64,000 nucleotides of DNA from CAWJEL01 sp964647255 (GCA_964647255.1 CAZYGI010000003.1:1-64000), one strand, 5' to 3'. Positions 15,692 through 25,369 are shown, numbered from the stretch's first letter. Program-made: numbers and translations. Notes: generated from the sequence alone by a model not told the origin.

Positions 15692-17449
15692 ATGTCTGTT
15701 GTCACCGCCCGCGCTCACCGCACCACCTGGCTCATCGCCCTCGTCTGCATCCTCGGCTTCCTGGGCGCCGCTTGCGTGGCCTTCTTCGCCTTCGAACGGC
15801 TGCCGCACCTGGAGGATGAGGTCGCTTACCTCTTCCAGGCCAAAACCCTGGCGCTGGGCCGCCTGACCGTCCCCTCCCCCGCGCAGCCGGACTCCTTCTG
15901 GACGCCGTTTGTGCTGGACAATCACGGGCTCCGGTTCGGCAAATACCCGCCGGGCTGGCCCGCGATGCTGGCGCTCGGCGCATTGGCCAAGCTGCCCTGG
16001 CTGGTGAACCCGCTGCTTGCCGCGCTGCTGCTCTATCTGGTCTACCGGCTGGGCGCGACGCTTTATGACAAGCCCACCGGCGTATTGGCCGCGGCGCTCG
16101 GGGCGGTCTCGCCGCTCTACCTGGTGCTGGGCGGCTCGCTGCTGTCGCACCTGGCGACATCCGTCTGGCTGCTGCTCTTCAGCCTGTGGTTTATTCAGAC
16201 GGAGCGCGGACGAGGGGAGAGATACGCCGCTGCGGCAGGCGCGGCGCTGGGCCTGGCGTTTCTCACCCGCTCCCTCACCGCAGTGGCCTACGCTGCGCCG
16301 TTTGCCCTCTTCGCGCTCGTGCGGCTGAGCGGCCGCCGCGACCCGCTGGCCCGGTACCTGCCGATGCTGGCGGCCGCGGGCGCGTGCGCGGCGCTGCTGC
16401 CGCTCTACCAGTGGGCGGTCACGGGCGATCCGTGGTTGAACCCGTACACGCTCTGGTGGCCCTACGACCGGATCGGCTTCGGGCCGGGGATCGGTGCGAT
16501 GCCCGGCGGCCACTCATGGCACTACGCGTGGATGAACGTGAAGCAGGATCTTGCGAACGCGGCGACGGATGTCCTCGGCTGGCCGTGGCTGAGCTGGCTG
16601 CCGCTGTTGCTCGGGCTGCTTCTGCCGGTGCGCCGCGGCCGTGACCGCTGGCTGGCCGCGCCGTTCCTCTGCCTGGTGATCGCCTACCTGTTCTACTGGG
16701 TGGGCTCGCCGCTGCGGCTCTGGGGGCCGCGCTACTACTTCGAGGGATTTGCGCCGCTGTGGCTTCTGGGGGCGGTGGGGCTGCGCAAGGCGTGGGAGTT
16801 GCCTGTCATGCTGGGTTCCCCAAGCCGCATGCGATATGCGTTCCGGCAAGTAATTCCCGATTGTCATCCTGAGCGGGTTAACCGCTCAAAGTCAGTTAAG
16901 GCAGAATCCCAGCGAAGGATCTCGTCCTGGGAGTTTCTAGGTAACGGGTCAACGAGTCAAAGTGCGCTGCGGCGAGTCATCAGTGAAGCATCTCGGTTGT
17001 GCGCGAGACTCTTCCCAAAGGGATGCTTCGCGATCGCTGGTGTTGCCCTGTCGTCATCGTTGAGCCGCCAACCCGTTCAGAGTGACAACCGGGCGTCGGT
17101 GGGATGGCACCGTGCGCTCCTCGCCGGCGCCGTGATTGCGCTAACCGCGGCCAACCTGGCCTTTGTACTGCCGCCGCGCTTGCGCGCCGCGCACGGGTTG
17201 TACGGCATCACCCGCGCTCAGCTTCGCCCGATCGAACAAGCGAACCTGCATCACGCGCTCGTCATCGTCTACGCCGACCGGTGGCTGGAGTACGGCGCAA
17301 TGCTCGGGCAGATGAGCCCACTGCTGGACGATGATATTGTCTACGCCCGCGGCAGCGGCGCCCAAGCCGACGCCGCGGTGATCGCCGGCTTCCCCGGTCG
17401 AACGGTGGTTTACCTCAAAGAGGGCAAGATCACCGGAACACCGCCATAA
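15692..17449 (+). CDS. Membrane glycosyltransferase (GT39/ArnT-like), with an in-frame repeat insertion
   Basis: A 585-residue polytopic protein of the lipid-phosphate-sugar-dependent glycosyltransferase superfamily. The first TM helix is followed by an acidic extracytoplasmic loop (FERLPHLEDEVAYLFQAK) like the catalytic loop of GT39/ArnT enzymes, then FGKYPPGWPAML, about ten TM helices and a soluble C-terminal tail. Acceptor and donor are unknown. Between the last TM helices (16811-17095) the protein reads a Ser/Arg-rich stretch encoded by dispersed-repeat DNA, in frame and without stops. Apart from that the family pattern continues on both sides. It heads a possible two-gene unit with the AlkZ-related gene 36 bases downstream. 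Confidence 0.8.
   Translation: MSVVTARAHRTTWLIALVCILGFLGAACVAFFAFERLPHLEDEVAYLFQAKTLALGRLTVPSPAQPDSFWTPFVLDNHGLRFGKYPPGWPAMLALGALAKLPWLVNPLLAALLLYLVYRLGATLYDKPTGVLAAALGAVSPLYLVLGGSLLSHLATSVWLLLFSLWFIQTERGRGERYAAAAGAALGLAFLTRSLTAVAYAAPFALFALVRLSGRRDPLARYLPMLAAAGACAALLPLYQWAVTGDPWLNPYTLWWPYDRIGFGPGIGAMPGGHSWHYAWMNVKQDLANAATDVLGWPWLSWLPLLLGLLLPVRRGRDRWLAAPFLCLVIAYLFYWVGSPLRLWGPRYYFEGFAPLWLLGAVGLRKAWELPVMLGSPSRMRYAFRQVIPDCHPERVNRSKSVKAESQRRISSWEFLGNGSTSQSALRRVISEASRLCARLFPKGCFAIAGVALSSSLSRQPVQSDNRASVGWHRALLAGAVIALTAANLAFVLPPRLRAAHGLYGITRAQLRPIEQANLHHALVIVYADRWLEYGAMLGQMSPLLDDDIVYARGSGAQADAAVIAGFPGRTVVYLKEGKITGTPP
16811..17095. repeat. In-frame insertion of dispersed 'GTCATCCTGAGCG' repeat DNA
   Basis: About 285 bp contain diverged modules GTCATCCTGAGCG, AGCGAAGGATCTCGTCC, GAAGCATCTCGGTTGTGCGC, GGGATGCTTCGC and CAGAGTGACA. 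Modules of this kind are recognisable from intergenic repeats of many bacterial genomes. Here they are translated within the glycosyltransferase. Confidence 0.75.
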
Positions 17450-17485
17450 GGCGCGATTTCAATCGCCAGCCGAACCGAGATTCTG

Positions 17486-18346
17486 ATGAGTGAGTTATCC
17501 CTCGACCGGATTGCTGAATACCGCGCCGCGACCTACCGCACGGCGGCCGGCCTGCGCGTCACCCGCAAGGAAGACGCCCTCGCGTGGGTTGACGAGCGGG
17601 GGTTTGTCTTCTTCTGGCCGATCAAAGATGTGACGTTGCCCAGCCTGTGGGTCGCAGCGGCCGGCGATCGGCGCGTGGCGGACGAGCACGACGATCCCGG
17701 CCATGTCACCTGGGGGTGGAAAGACGAGCTGCTCGGTGCGCGGCGCTGGTACTACGCCAAGTTGCTGCGCCGGAAGGCCACCATCGTCAGCCTGGACGTC
17801 GCGCCCGACTTCTACGCCCTTTCCGAGAACTACGGTGAGCCGGAGCGGGACTACCTGGTGCAATATGACGAAGGCCGGCTGACCCACGAAGCCAAGACGC
17901 TCTACGAGACCCTGCTGGCTGAGGGGCCGCTGGACACGGTCAGCCTGCGCAAGCTGGCGCGCATGACCAGCAAGGCCAGCGACGCGCCCTTCCACCGGGC
18001 CATCGAAATGCTTCAGGCCGATTTCAAGATCCTGCCCGTGGGCATCTCGGAGGCCGGTGCGTGGAAATATGCATTCATTTATGAGTGCGTGCACCGCCAC
18101 TACCCCGACCTGCCGGAACGCGCCCGAGCCATCCGCCAGGCCGAAGCGCGCGCCCGGCTGGCCGAGCTTTATCTGCGTTCGGTGGGCGCGGCGCAGGTGC
18201 GGGATTTTGCGCTGCTGTTCGGTTGGTCGGCGAAGGAGCTTGACGCTGCGCTCGATGCGTTGGTCGGCGCGGGCAGCGCGCGGCGCGGGGTGACGGTGGC
18301 CGGGCAGCGGAACGAATGGGTGGCGCTGACGGAAGGAATGATCTGA
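17486..18346 (+). CDS. AlkZ-related winged-helix protein (YcaQ-like)
   Basis: A 286-residue protein close to the 'AlkZ-related' group of the HTH_42/YcaQ family. Family stretches include RGFVFFWPIKDV, LPSLWVAAAGDR, DDPGHVTWGWKD, RRWYYAKLLRRK, FYALSENYG, EAGAWKYAFIYE and HRHYPDLPERAR. True AlkZ proteins are DNA glycosylases that unhook interstrand crosslinks, with a QxQ catalytic motif. I see no QxQ here, so this shorter relative may bind DNA without that chemistry. It follows the glycosyltransferase gene without an obvious promoter. Confidence 0.8.
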   Translation: MSELSLDRIAEYRAATYRTAAGLRVTRKEDALAWVDERGFVFFWPIKDVTLPSLWVAAAGDRRVADEHDDPGHVTWGWKDELLGARRWYYAKLLRRKATIVSLDVAPDFYALSENYGEPERDYLVQYDEGRLTHEAKTLYETLLAEGPLDTVSLRKLARMTSKASDAPFHRAIEMLQADFKILPVGISEAGAWKYAFIYECVHRHYPDLPERARAIRQAEARARLAELYLRSVGAAQVRDFALLFGWSAKELDAALDALVGAGSARRGVTVAGQRNEWVALTEGMI

Positions 18347-18402
18347 CCCCAACGCCGATCAAATAAGACCGGGGCTCGGGCCATCAGGCGGCCGCGCTCC
18401 GG

Positions 18403-19323
18403 CTAAAGTCTCACATCCGGAACGCTATTTGCGGGGATTGGGTCTTGACCCAACGCCGCGGCCAGGCCTTCGGCGTCGTCCGTGGTGATGCGGTCCACGC
18501 CCCGCTCGATGAGATCGGCCGCGAGGGCGAGCTGGTGCGGCTGATTTGGATTCAGCGTCCAGGCGATGACCTGCGCCCCGCGCTGGTGCAGCCAGGCAAT
18601 CCAGTCGAAGCCATCGGTCAGCACCCGCGCCAGGAGCGTCGCGCGGATGCACCAGGCGTCCACCGGCGCCAGCTCCCAGAGCAATTGGGCGCGCATCGCC
18701 AGATAGTCACGAGCAGCGCCCCACTGATCGGCAGCCAACGGATGATCGTCCAGGTAGCCGTACACCCCACAGCGGCGCAGATAACGAGACGCCGTCTTCC
18801 CCGGGCCAGGCTCCGCGTCGAGATGGCGCAGCGGATCAAACCCCAGGGCCAGCCAGGGCGCCAGCGCGTGCAGCCGGCCGATGGCACGGTCGGAGGTGCT
18901 GGTGACGCGCACGCGCGGCCCCAAAGGTCTGACCAGCCGCGCCAGGCTCTCCAACGCGGCGTCCGTGGGCAGGACATGCGCCTTCAGGTCAAGCTGAAGC
19001 TCCACCAGGGTGCGGGACGCCGCCGCGAGCGCCACCGCCTCGCTGAGCGTCCCCACCGGCTCGGCGGTCACTGCCCCCTGCCAACGGAGATGCAACTGGC
19101 GCACGCCTTCTGCGCTTGCCGCGGACACCGAGCCCCGGCCGTCCGTCTCGTCATCCAGAAACCGCTCGTGAAGCAAGGCAAAATCGCCGTCAGCCAGCGG
19201 ATTGATGTCCAACTCGACAAAGCGAGCGCCGACGCCCAGACACTCCTGCAATCCGCGCAACGAGCTGGGCAGACCGCAGGGATCGCGCCGTGCCGCGTGA
19301 TGCACAAAACTAATCGCAACCAT
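18403..19323 (-). CDS. Glycerophosphodiester phosphodiesterase family protein (divergent active site)
   Basis: A 306-residue TIM-barrel protein of the GDPD family, which cleaves glycerophosphodiesters to glycerol 3-phosphate and an alcohol. The metal-site strand FVELDINPLADGDFALLHE matches the ExD...H pattern, and the C-terminal VIAWTLNP and GVDRITTDDAE match the last strands. The usual N-terminal HRG is replaced by VHHAARRD, so activity should be tested rather than assumed. It starts 15 bases after the DUF456 gene, so the two are probably co-transcribed. Confidence 0.75.
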   Translation of the reverse strand: MVAISFVHHAARRDPCGLPSSLRGLQECLGVGARFVELDINPLADGDFALLHERFLDDETDGRGSVSAASAEGVRQLHLRWQGAVTAEPVGTLSEAVALAAASRTLVELQLDLKAHVLPTDAALESLARLVRPLGPRVRVTSTSDRAIGRLHALAPWLALGFDPLRHLDAEPGPGKTASRYLRRCGVYGYLDDHPLAADQWGAARDYLAMRAQLLWELAPVDAWCIRATLLARVLTDGFDWIAWLHQRGAQVIAWTLNPNQPHQLALAADLIERGVDRITTDDAEGLAAALGQDPIPANSVPDVRL

Positions 19324-19338
19324 CTTGTTCGCCCCCGC

Positions 19339-19848
19339 TCAAGACACCGCCTGCCAGATGAAGAGCGCCACCATCAGGATCGCGATGAAGAACTGGACGG
19401 CGCGGGAAGCCAGGCAGCCGACCAGCCAGCCGCCGCCCGCCCGGATCGCTTCGCGCCAGTTGCGCCGTCGCCGGTACTCCACCAGGAGGATGCCCAGGAG
19501 CGTGCCGATGATCGTCGCGGGCAGGGTGCCGATGCCGCCGGTAGCCAGCGCAAGCACAAACCCAACCACCCCCAGCGCGATGCCCGCGGCGATGGCCTGC
19601 CACGACGCGCCGGCCAGCTTGCTGCCCGCCTGGCCCAGGAGCAAGTCCGAGCCGATCCCCAGCGCGGCCAGCAGTGTCAGGCCGCTGAACGTCCACGGAT
19701 CAATCGTAGCGAAACGCTCCAGGATCGCATAGACCAACGCGGCCGCCCAAATCAGGCCGATGCCGGGCAGCGCCGGCAGAATCGTTCCGGCCAGGCCGAT
19801 CAACATCACGACCAGGGCCGCCCAAAACGACCAGTTGAGCGAACTCAC
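19339..19848 (-). CDS. DUF456 family membrane protein
   Basis: A 169-residue protein with about five hydrophobic segments and the Gly-rich DUF456 pattern: LPALPGIGLIWAAAL, then GGIGTLPATIIGTLLGILLVEYRRRRNWREAIRAG split over the last helices. The family function is unknown. GTG start at 19848 with GAGGAGG upstream. It is followed directly by the GDPD gene. Confidence 0.8.
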   Translation of the reverse strand: MSSLNWSFWAALVVMLIGLAGTILPALPGIGLIWAAALVYAILERFATIDPWTFSGLTLLAALGIGSDLLLGQAGSKLAGASWQAIAAGIALGVVGFVLALATGGIGTLPATIIGTLLGILLVEYRRRRNWREAIRAGGGWLVGCLASRAVQFFIAILMVALFIWQAVS

Positions 19849-19866
19849 GCGGACCTCCTCGCAGAT

Positions 19867-19987
19867 CTAGTACCTCGCCACGTTGGTCTTGATGGATAGT
19901 AGTAACGACTTCAGTCGTTCGTCGCCGACCAAAAAGCCACTAAAGTCGCCACTACGACCCCTCAAATTCTTGGTGGCGAGGTACTAG
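19867..19987. repeat. 121-bp element bounded by 15-bp perfect terminal inverted repeats (MITE-like)
   Basis: Arms CTAGTACCTCGCCAC (19867-19881) and its exact complement (19973-19987) bound a core with GTAGTAACGACTTCAGTCGTT and the related sequence GCCACTAAAGTCGCCACTACG. The core repeat is shared with 12005-12120. There is no coding capacity. The right arm provides the stop codon (19984-19986) of the next gene, so insertion may have trimmed or replaced that gene's 3' end. Confidence 0.8.
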
Positions 19988-20373
19988 GCCGCTTCCGGGT
20001 TGCGGAAGATCAGATCGAACGCCACCTCGCGCGTGTCGAGCACCTCGTCGTCCCGGCTCAGCTCGACCGCCAACGTGTAGCGTTCCCCCGGCCGCGGCGG
20101 CTGGCGCAGATGCAGCGTGACCGACTGGTACGGCTCGCGGATCTCCACCATGAACATCGTGCTGACAACCGCACCGTCGGGTCCACAGACGACAAAATCC
20201 AGGTTCGGATACGCGGCGAAAGGGGTCGTCTCCAGCCGCACCCAGAGGCGGCCCAAATCCGGGTAAGGCCAAACCTCAGCGCGCTGGATGGCCGGCGGAT
20301 GCTCTTCAACCGGCGCCGGTAGGCTTGCCAACGATTCGCGGTAAACCTCAATCGGATCCTGAATCTTCGTCAT
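19984..20373 (-). CDS. Hypothetical protein
   Basis: A 129-residue soluble protein that I do not recognise. After a Pro-rich N-terminus (SLPAPVEEHPPAIQ) it alternates short beta-strand-like stretches (RLWVRLETTPFAAYPNLDF, MFMVEIREPYQSVTLHLRQP, RYTLAVELSRDDEVLDTREVAFDL), consistent with a single immunoglobulin-like beta-sandwich. There is no signal peptide. It begins 21 bases after the EamA transporter gene on the same strand, so it is probably the last gene of the smc-EamA transcript. Its stop codon lies in the terminal repeat of the MITE-like element. Confidence 0.65.
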   Translation of the reverse strand: MTKIQDPIEVYRESLASLPAPVEEHPPAIQRAEVWPYPDLGRLWVRLETTPFAAYPNLDFVVCGPDGAVVSTMFMVEIREPYQSVTLHLRQPPRPGERYTLAVELSRDDEVLDTREVAFDLIFRNPEAA

Positions 20374-20394
20374 ATGTCCCTGACCCGTGACTCG

Positions 20395-21321
20395 TTACGG
20401 GTTGCTGATTGCGCGTTGCGCGTCATCTGCTGCTCGCCGTTCCCCGTTCCGCCCCCACTGGGTGACCGCAACGCCAGCCAACACCAGGAGCCCGCCGACC
20501 ACGATCAGCGGGGTCAGCGGCTCATGAAGCATCACGATCGAGAGGAGGGTGGAAACCACCGGCACCAGGAACAGCACCGGGGCCGCGCGCGATGCCGCCA
20601 TCTTCGAGAGCAGCTCCAGCCACCACAGGTTCGCCAGCGCGCCCGCGCCGATGCCAAGCAGCAGCAGCGCGCCCCACGCCTGCCATGGCAAGATCAGCGT
20701 CAGCCCCTCCCAGAGGGCCAGCGGCAGCAGAAAAAGCGCGCCCAACACCGCCACCACGGTCGTCACCACATCCGGCCGATAGCGCGACACCAGACCCTTG
20801 CCGCCGACGCTGTAGGCCGCGCCCAAAAGTCCCGCAACGACCATCAGCGCGTCGCCGAACAAGCCAGGCCCGGCGAAAGCCAGATGGCCGGCGCCCTGGC
20901 TCACCAACACGGCGCCGGCAAATGCAGCCGCCAGCGCGGTCCACTCGATACCGCTCAGCCGCTCGCGCAGCACCACGGCGCCGAGCAGGACAATGAAAAC
21001 GGAAACCAGGTTCGATAGCACCCCCGCGTTGGTCGCCGTGGTATAGCGCAGCGCGAGATTCTCAAAAAAGTAGAAAAGCGTGATCCCGAGCAGCGCGACC
21101 CAGCTCACCGTCCGGCCGCTCTCCCGCATCAATTGGCTTGCCTGCGGCAGTCGGCGCTGCCAGGCCAGCCAGGAGACAAGAAGGACGGCGGAGATGGCCC
21201 ACCGCAGAAAGGCGATGCTGGTCGGCCCAAGATAGGCAAGCGCGGCCTTGGTCAACGGGAAGCTCGCGCCCCAGAACGTCACCGTGCCGATAGCCAAAAA
21301 ATACAACAGAAGGCGGCGCAA
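20395..21321 (-). CDS. EamA/DMT family transporter
   Basis: A 308-residue membrane protein with ten hydrophobic segments arranged as two EamA repeats. The first begins FWGASFPLTKAAL and the second LGAAYSVGGKGLV. Members export metabolites such as amino acids; the substrate is unknown. The TTG start at 21321 is six bases after the smc stop codon, indicating translational coupling or at least co-transcription. The last 17 codons are read from a degenerate simple repeat (GCGCGTTGCGCG type) and are probably not conserved. Confidence 0.85.
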   Translation of the reverse strand: MRRLLLYFLAIGTVTFWGASFPLTKAALAYLGPTSIAFLRWAISAVLLVSWLAWQRRLPQASQLMRESGRTVSWVALLGITLFYFFENLALRYTTATNAGVLSNLVSVFIVLLGAVVLRERLSGIEWTALAAAFAGAVLVSQGAGHLAFAGPGLFGDALMVVAGLLGAAYSVGGKGLVSRYRPDVVTTVVAVLGALFLLPLALWEGLTLILPWQAWGALLLLGIGAGALANLWWLELLSKMAASRAAPVLFLVPVVSTLLSIVMLHEPLTPLIVVGGLLVLAGVAVTQWGRNGERRAADDAQRAISNP

Positions 21322-21327
21322 GGGCGG

Positions 21328-24300
21328 CTACCCTTCCAGCCCGATTTCGGCCGGCGCCAGTTCTTTGCCGTCCAACCGCATCGAAAGCGTGGTAGATGTG
21401 TGATCGGCGCCCATGCTGATGCCGTAGATCGTATCCGCCGCCTCAATGGTCCCGCGGTTGTGGGTGATCAGGATGAACTGCGTCTGGCTGCTGAGCAGCT
21501 TCAGGGCATCGCGGAAGCGGCCGACGTTCGCCTCATCCAGCGCCGCATCAACTTCGTCCAGTACGCAGAACGGCGTGGGGCGGGTCTTGATGATGCTGAA
21601 GACCAACGCCGCGGCCGTCAGGGCCCGCTCGCCGCCCGAAAGGAGCGCCAGCCCTTGCTCCCGCTTCCCCGGTGGCCGCGCGACGATCTCGATGCCGGTG
21701 GTGCCGGGGTTGTCCGGATCGGTCAGGATCAGCTTGGCCGCGCCGCCGCCAAAGAGCTGCACAAATTCCTCTTTGAACTTGCCGGCAATCGCCTTGAAGG
21801 TCGCCGTAAACTCCCGATCCATGACCTGGTCCAGCTCAGCGATGACCTCCTCCAGCGACGCGACCGCGCCTTCTAGATCCGCGGCCTGGGTGTTGAGGAA
21901 ATTGTAGCGCGCTTCCACCTCATTGTACTCAGACAGCGCATCGAGGTTCACCGGGCCCAGCCGGGCAAGTTGCCCGCGCAAGTTGCGCACGTCGGCATCC
22001 AGCCCTTCCGGCAGCTCGGCGACGACTTCCAACCGGGTCACCATGTCGTCAATCGGCAGCGGCGGTTGGTTGTCCACCAGCTCGTCGGCCGCGTCCGGCT
22101 GCTGTTCGGCGTCCAAGGCCTGGATCAACTCGACCAGGCCCAGGTCCTTCTCGATCTCGCCGCGAAGATGCGCCAGCTCATCCACGGCGCGCTGAGCGGC
22201 CAACTCCGCCTGGTTCTGGCGCGTCTGAGCATGGCGGAGCTGCTCGCGCAGGTTGCGCTCGATCGTCTCCGACTGGCGTTGGAGCGCCTCCAGGGCGGTG
22301 ACGCGCGCTTCCGCCGGATCAATCCGGGCAGAGTAAGCGGCGATTTCATCAGCCAGCCGTTGCGCGACCGCGCCTTGCGCCTCGATGATCGCCGACGCGT
22401 CGGCCTGCTGGTGGGTCAAGGCGGCGACGCGTGCCTCTTTAGCTTCGAGCTCCCGCGTCCGCTCAGCCTGCGCCGCGGCCAGCTCGGCCACGCGCGCCTC
22501 GTAGCTCTGAAGCTGGCCTGCGCTGACCGCAGCTTCGGCGCGGAGGCGAGCCAACTCGGCCAGCATATCGTCCACCGCCAGCGCGGCCAGCTCCTGCCGC
22601 GCGGTTGCGAGCTGCGCCTCTTGCTCCGCCAACCGGGCCGTCAAATCCCCGACTGCTGTGCCGAACTCCGCCTCGCGAGCATCCAGGCCGGCCGCTTCCC
22701 TGGCCAGCGCACGCCGCCGCTCCTCGTGAAATCCCTGAGTCTGCCTGGCGCGGTCGGCAGCCAGTTGGACGCGGCCCTGCTCGGCCGTCAGCCGCGCCTG
22801 CGCCGCGGCGATCTCCTCGCGGCGGCCGCGCAACGCGTCCAATGCGGAACGTTCGGCGGCCTGGCTGCCGCGCACCGCGGCGACCGTCGCCTCGTGCTCG
22901 CTCACCACGGCCGCCGCGGCGCGGACTTGCTCGGGCAGCTCGCGCAGGGCCCGCGCCCGTGACAGCACCCCGCTGTCGCGCCCCTTGCTCTCGGTTCCGC
23001 CGGTCACTGCGCCCGTGGGCCGCACGATCTCGCCGTCCAACGTAACCAGGGTCGCGCCCGCGGCGTGGCCCAACAACCGCCGGGCCGTCGGCAGGTCCTC
23101 AACGACCAGCGTATGATTCAGCGCCAGCTCAACGGCGGGCCGGATGGCCGGATCGAATTTGACCAACTCGCTCGCCAGGCCGAGAACGCCCCGCTCGCGC
23201 GGCGGAATCTCCGCAGGCCGGCCCGCGCGCAGGCTGTCCAGCGGGAGGAAAGTGGCGCGGCCCGCCTGGTTGCGCTTGAGGTACTCGACCGCTGCCTCGG
23301 CATCGGCCCAACTGCGCACGACGATATCTTGCACGCGGCCGCCCAGCGCCGCCTCAATGGCGCGTTCGAGCTCCGCTGGAATCTCGATCAGCTCGCCCAG
23401 CGCGCCGATTACCCCGCGCAGTGCCGGCGAATTGCCGGCGCCGCGCCCCGCCGCCCCGGGCCGGAAATCGGCAGGCGTGCGGTTGTTGGCCGCCGGGCGG
23501 TCCGGGGTCGAGCCGCCGCGCGCGGCTGCAATCACGGCCCGCGCACCGGCGCTGAGGCCCGCGCCCTCGTCGCGCAGCCGCTCCAGGAGATCCTGCTGAT
23601 CATGCAGCCGGGCCAGGTTCCGCTGCGCTGCGGACAGCGCCTCGGCCGCCTTCCGCTCCGCCTCCTGCGCCGTCGCCAATGCCTGGCCGTGCGCCTGGCG
23701 CTCCCGATCGGTTTCGACCAGCGCCGCCGCGAGCTNNNNNNNNNNNNNNNNNNNNNNNNNNNNNNGCCTTTGCCGCCAGGGCCCGCAGCTGCGCCTCCTG
23801 CTCGACTATCTGGGCGGCCGCGGCCTGGCTCGCCTGAAGCTGCTCTGCATCGCCCCGGGCCAGCTCGGCGCGCCGCTCGCCCAACTGCACCAGGCGAGAG
23901 CGGCGTTCGGCTAACTGCGTTTTGACCGCAAGCACAGCATCCTGGGCTGCATTGATCCGGGCAGTTTGGGCCTGGCGCTGCCGCTCGTGGGCATCCAGGC
24001 TGCGCTGCGCCTCGGCCACGCGCGCTGAGGCCGCATCGTAGCGCGCCCGGGCTTCGGTCAGCACGCCCGCGGCCGCGCTTGACCGCTGGCTGCCATCCTC
24101 CAGCAGAGCCCGCAAGTGGATCAACTCCGCCTGGAGGTCCTCGACTTGCTCGCGCCACAAGCGCACCTGTTCGGTGCGAACGGCAAGCTCACGCTGCGCC
24201 ACCTCGGCGTCCCGGTGCAGGCTGCTGCTGATGCGATGCCACTCGCTGAGTTCATCGCGCAACGCCGCGCGCTCGCTGCGGCGGGCAGCCAACTGCTCCA

Positions 24301-25099
24301 GGAGCGCGTTCAACTCACCGGTCGCCTCTTCTGCCACGCGGGTGGCATCGGCTGCCCGCTCCCGGGCCCCGGTAATCGCCAACAGGCTCTGCCGCCACTT
24401 GTAGCCGTACCAGATGCGCAGTTGGGCTTCCAGGTCGCGCCTGAGTTGCTGATACTCCTGCGCCCGGCGGGCCTGGCCCTTGAGGTAGCGCAGCCGTGGG
24501 GTAAGCTCATTCAAGATATCGCGGGCGCGCGTCAGGTTGCCGCGTGATTCCTCGAGCTTCTGCCGGGCCTGCTCGCGTTTGCTCTGGTAGACGGTGATGC
24601 CGGCCGCTTCCTCAAAGAGCCGGCGGCGCTCCTCGGGACGCTGTGATAACGCCTGATCCACCAGCCCCTGGCCGATGATGCTGTAGGTGCGTTCGCTGAG
24701 GCCCGAATTGCTGAGCAACTCAGAGATGTCGCGGAGGCGGACGCGGTTGCCGTTGAGGTAATACTCGTTCTCGCCCGAGCGATAGGCGCGGCGAGCGATC
24801 TCCACCTCGCTGAAATCCACCGGCAGCCAGCCCGAGCTGTTGTCCAGGGTAAGCGAAACGTGCGCCATGCCCATGCGCGGACGTTGCTCGCTGCCCGAGA
24901 AGATCATATCCTCGGTGCGTTTGCCACGCAAGGTGCTATAGCTTTGCTCACCCAAAACCCAGCGCAAGGCATCGGCGACATTCGATTTGCCGCTGCCGTT
25001 TGGGCCGATCACGGCCGTCACGCCAGCGTCAAAAACGAACTCGGTACGCGAGGCGAAGGTCTTGTACCCCTGAAGGACGAGTTGCTTGAGGAACCGCAC
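21328..25099 (-). CDS. smc: Chromosome partition protein SMC, interrupted by a scaffold gap
   Basis: The SMC ATPase forms the core of the condensin complex for chromosome organisation. The N-terminal head has the Walker A loop GPNGSGKSN near residue 32. Long coiled coils flank a hinge (LIEIPAELERAIEAALGGRVQD, then GRATFLPLDSL), and the C-terminal head has the signature LSGGERALTAAAL and Walker B FCVLDEVDAALDEANVGRF. The 30 N at 23736-23765 (in the first coiled coil, near residue 445) put the two halves in different frames, so the N count is not the true gap size. The start is GTG 25099, directly behind a TATAAT box. Length (about 1,257 codons) is slightly above the family norm. No scpA or scpB lies next to it; instead an EamA transporter follows. 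Confidence 0.95.
23736..23765. other. Assembly gap (30 N) inside smc
   Basis: Thirty N interrupt the first coiled-coil region. The flanking reading frames differ by one, so the real missing length must be two modulo three rather than 30. This is a technical break and not a frameshift mutation. Confidence 0.95.
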
Positions 25100-25105
25100 G
25101 GGCCG

Positions 25106-25133
25106 ATTATATCCCGTCTCAAGTTTCTGCCAA
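25106..25133 (-). promoter_or_regulatory. smc promoter, leaderless with a GTG start
   Basis: On the minus strand TTGGCA (25128-25133), 16 bases and TATAAT (25106-25111) lie six bases before the GTG at 25099. Confidence 0.75.
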
Positions 25134-25369
25134 AAAAGCCGCCTGCCGACTGCGCAGACGCCAGTGTTGGCCCTTGTGCTTGTCTGAATCCCCCGTAACG
25201 TAGGGCCTTGCGCCCGCGCAGGGCGGCCACAAGACGCCGCGCTACCCTTTGCTCGGATGAATCCTTAAGCGCGCAGCGGGCGCCCCGCAGAGGCCGTGAC
25301 CGGTTGCCACGGACTGCCTGGCGCCCGCCGTGATGAGTCAAAATCGTGGGCGAAATGCCCCGTTCCTGC
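25134..25369. other. Intergenic region without a recognised gene
   Basis: About 235 bp between the smc promoter and the end of the zinc-ribbon gene. Open frames here have no family-like sequence. A GC-rich stretch around 25198-25245 (GTAGGGCCTTGCGCCC ... CGCCGCGCTAC) has partial dyad symmetry and may be repeat debris. I see no RNA gene. Confidence 0.5.

Noticed and set aside
23600..23765. Frameshift splitting smc into two genes
   Set aside because: The shift coincides exactly with the N run and all SMC motifs are intact.
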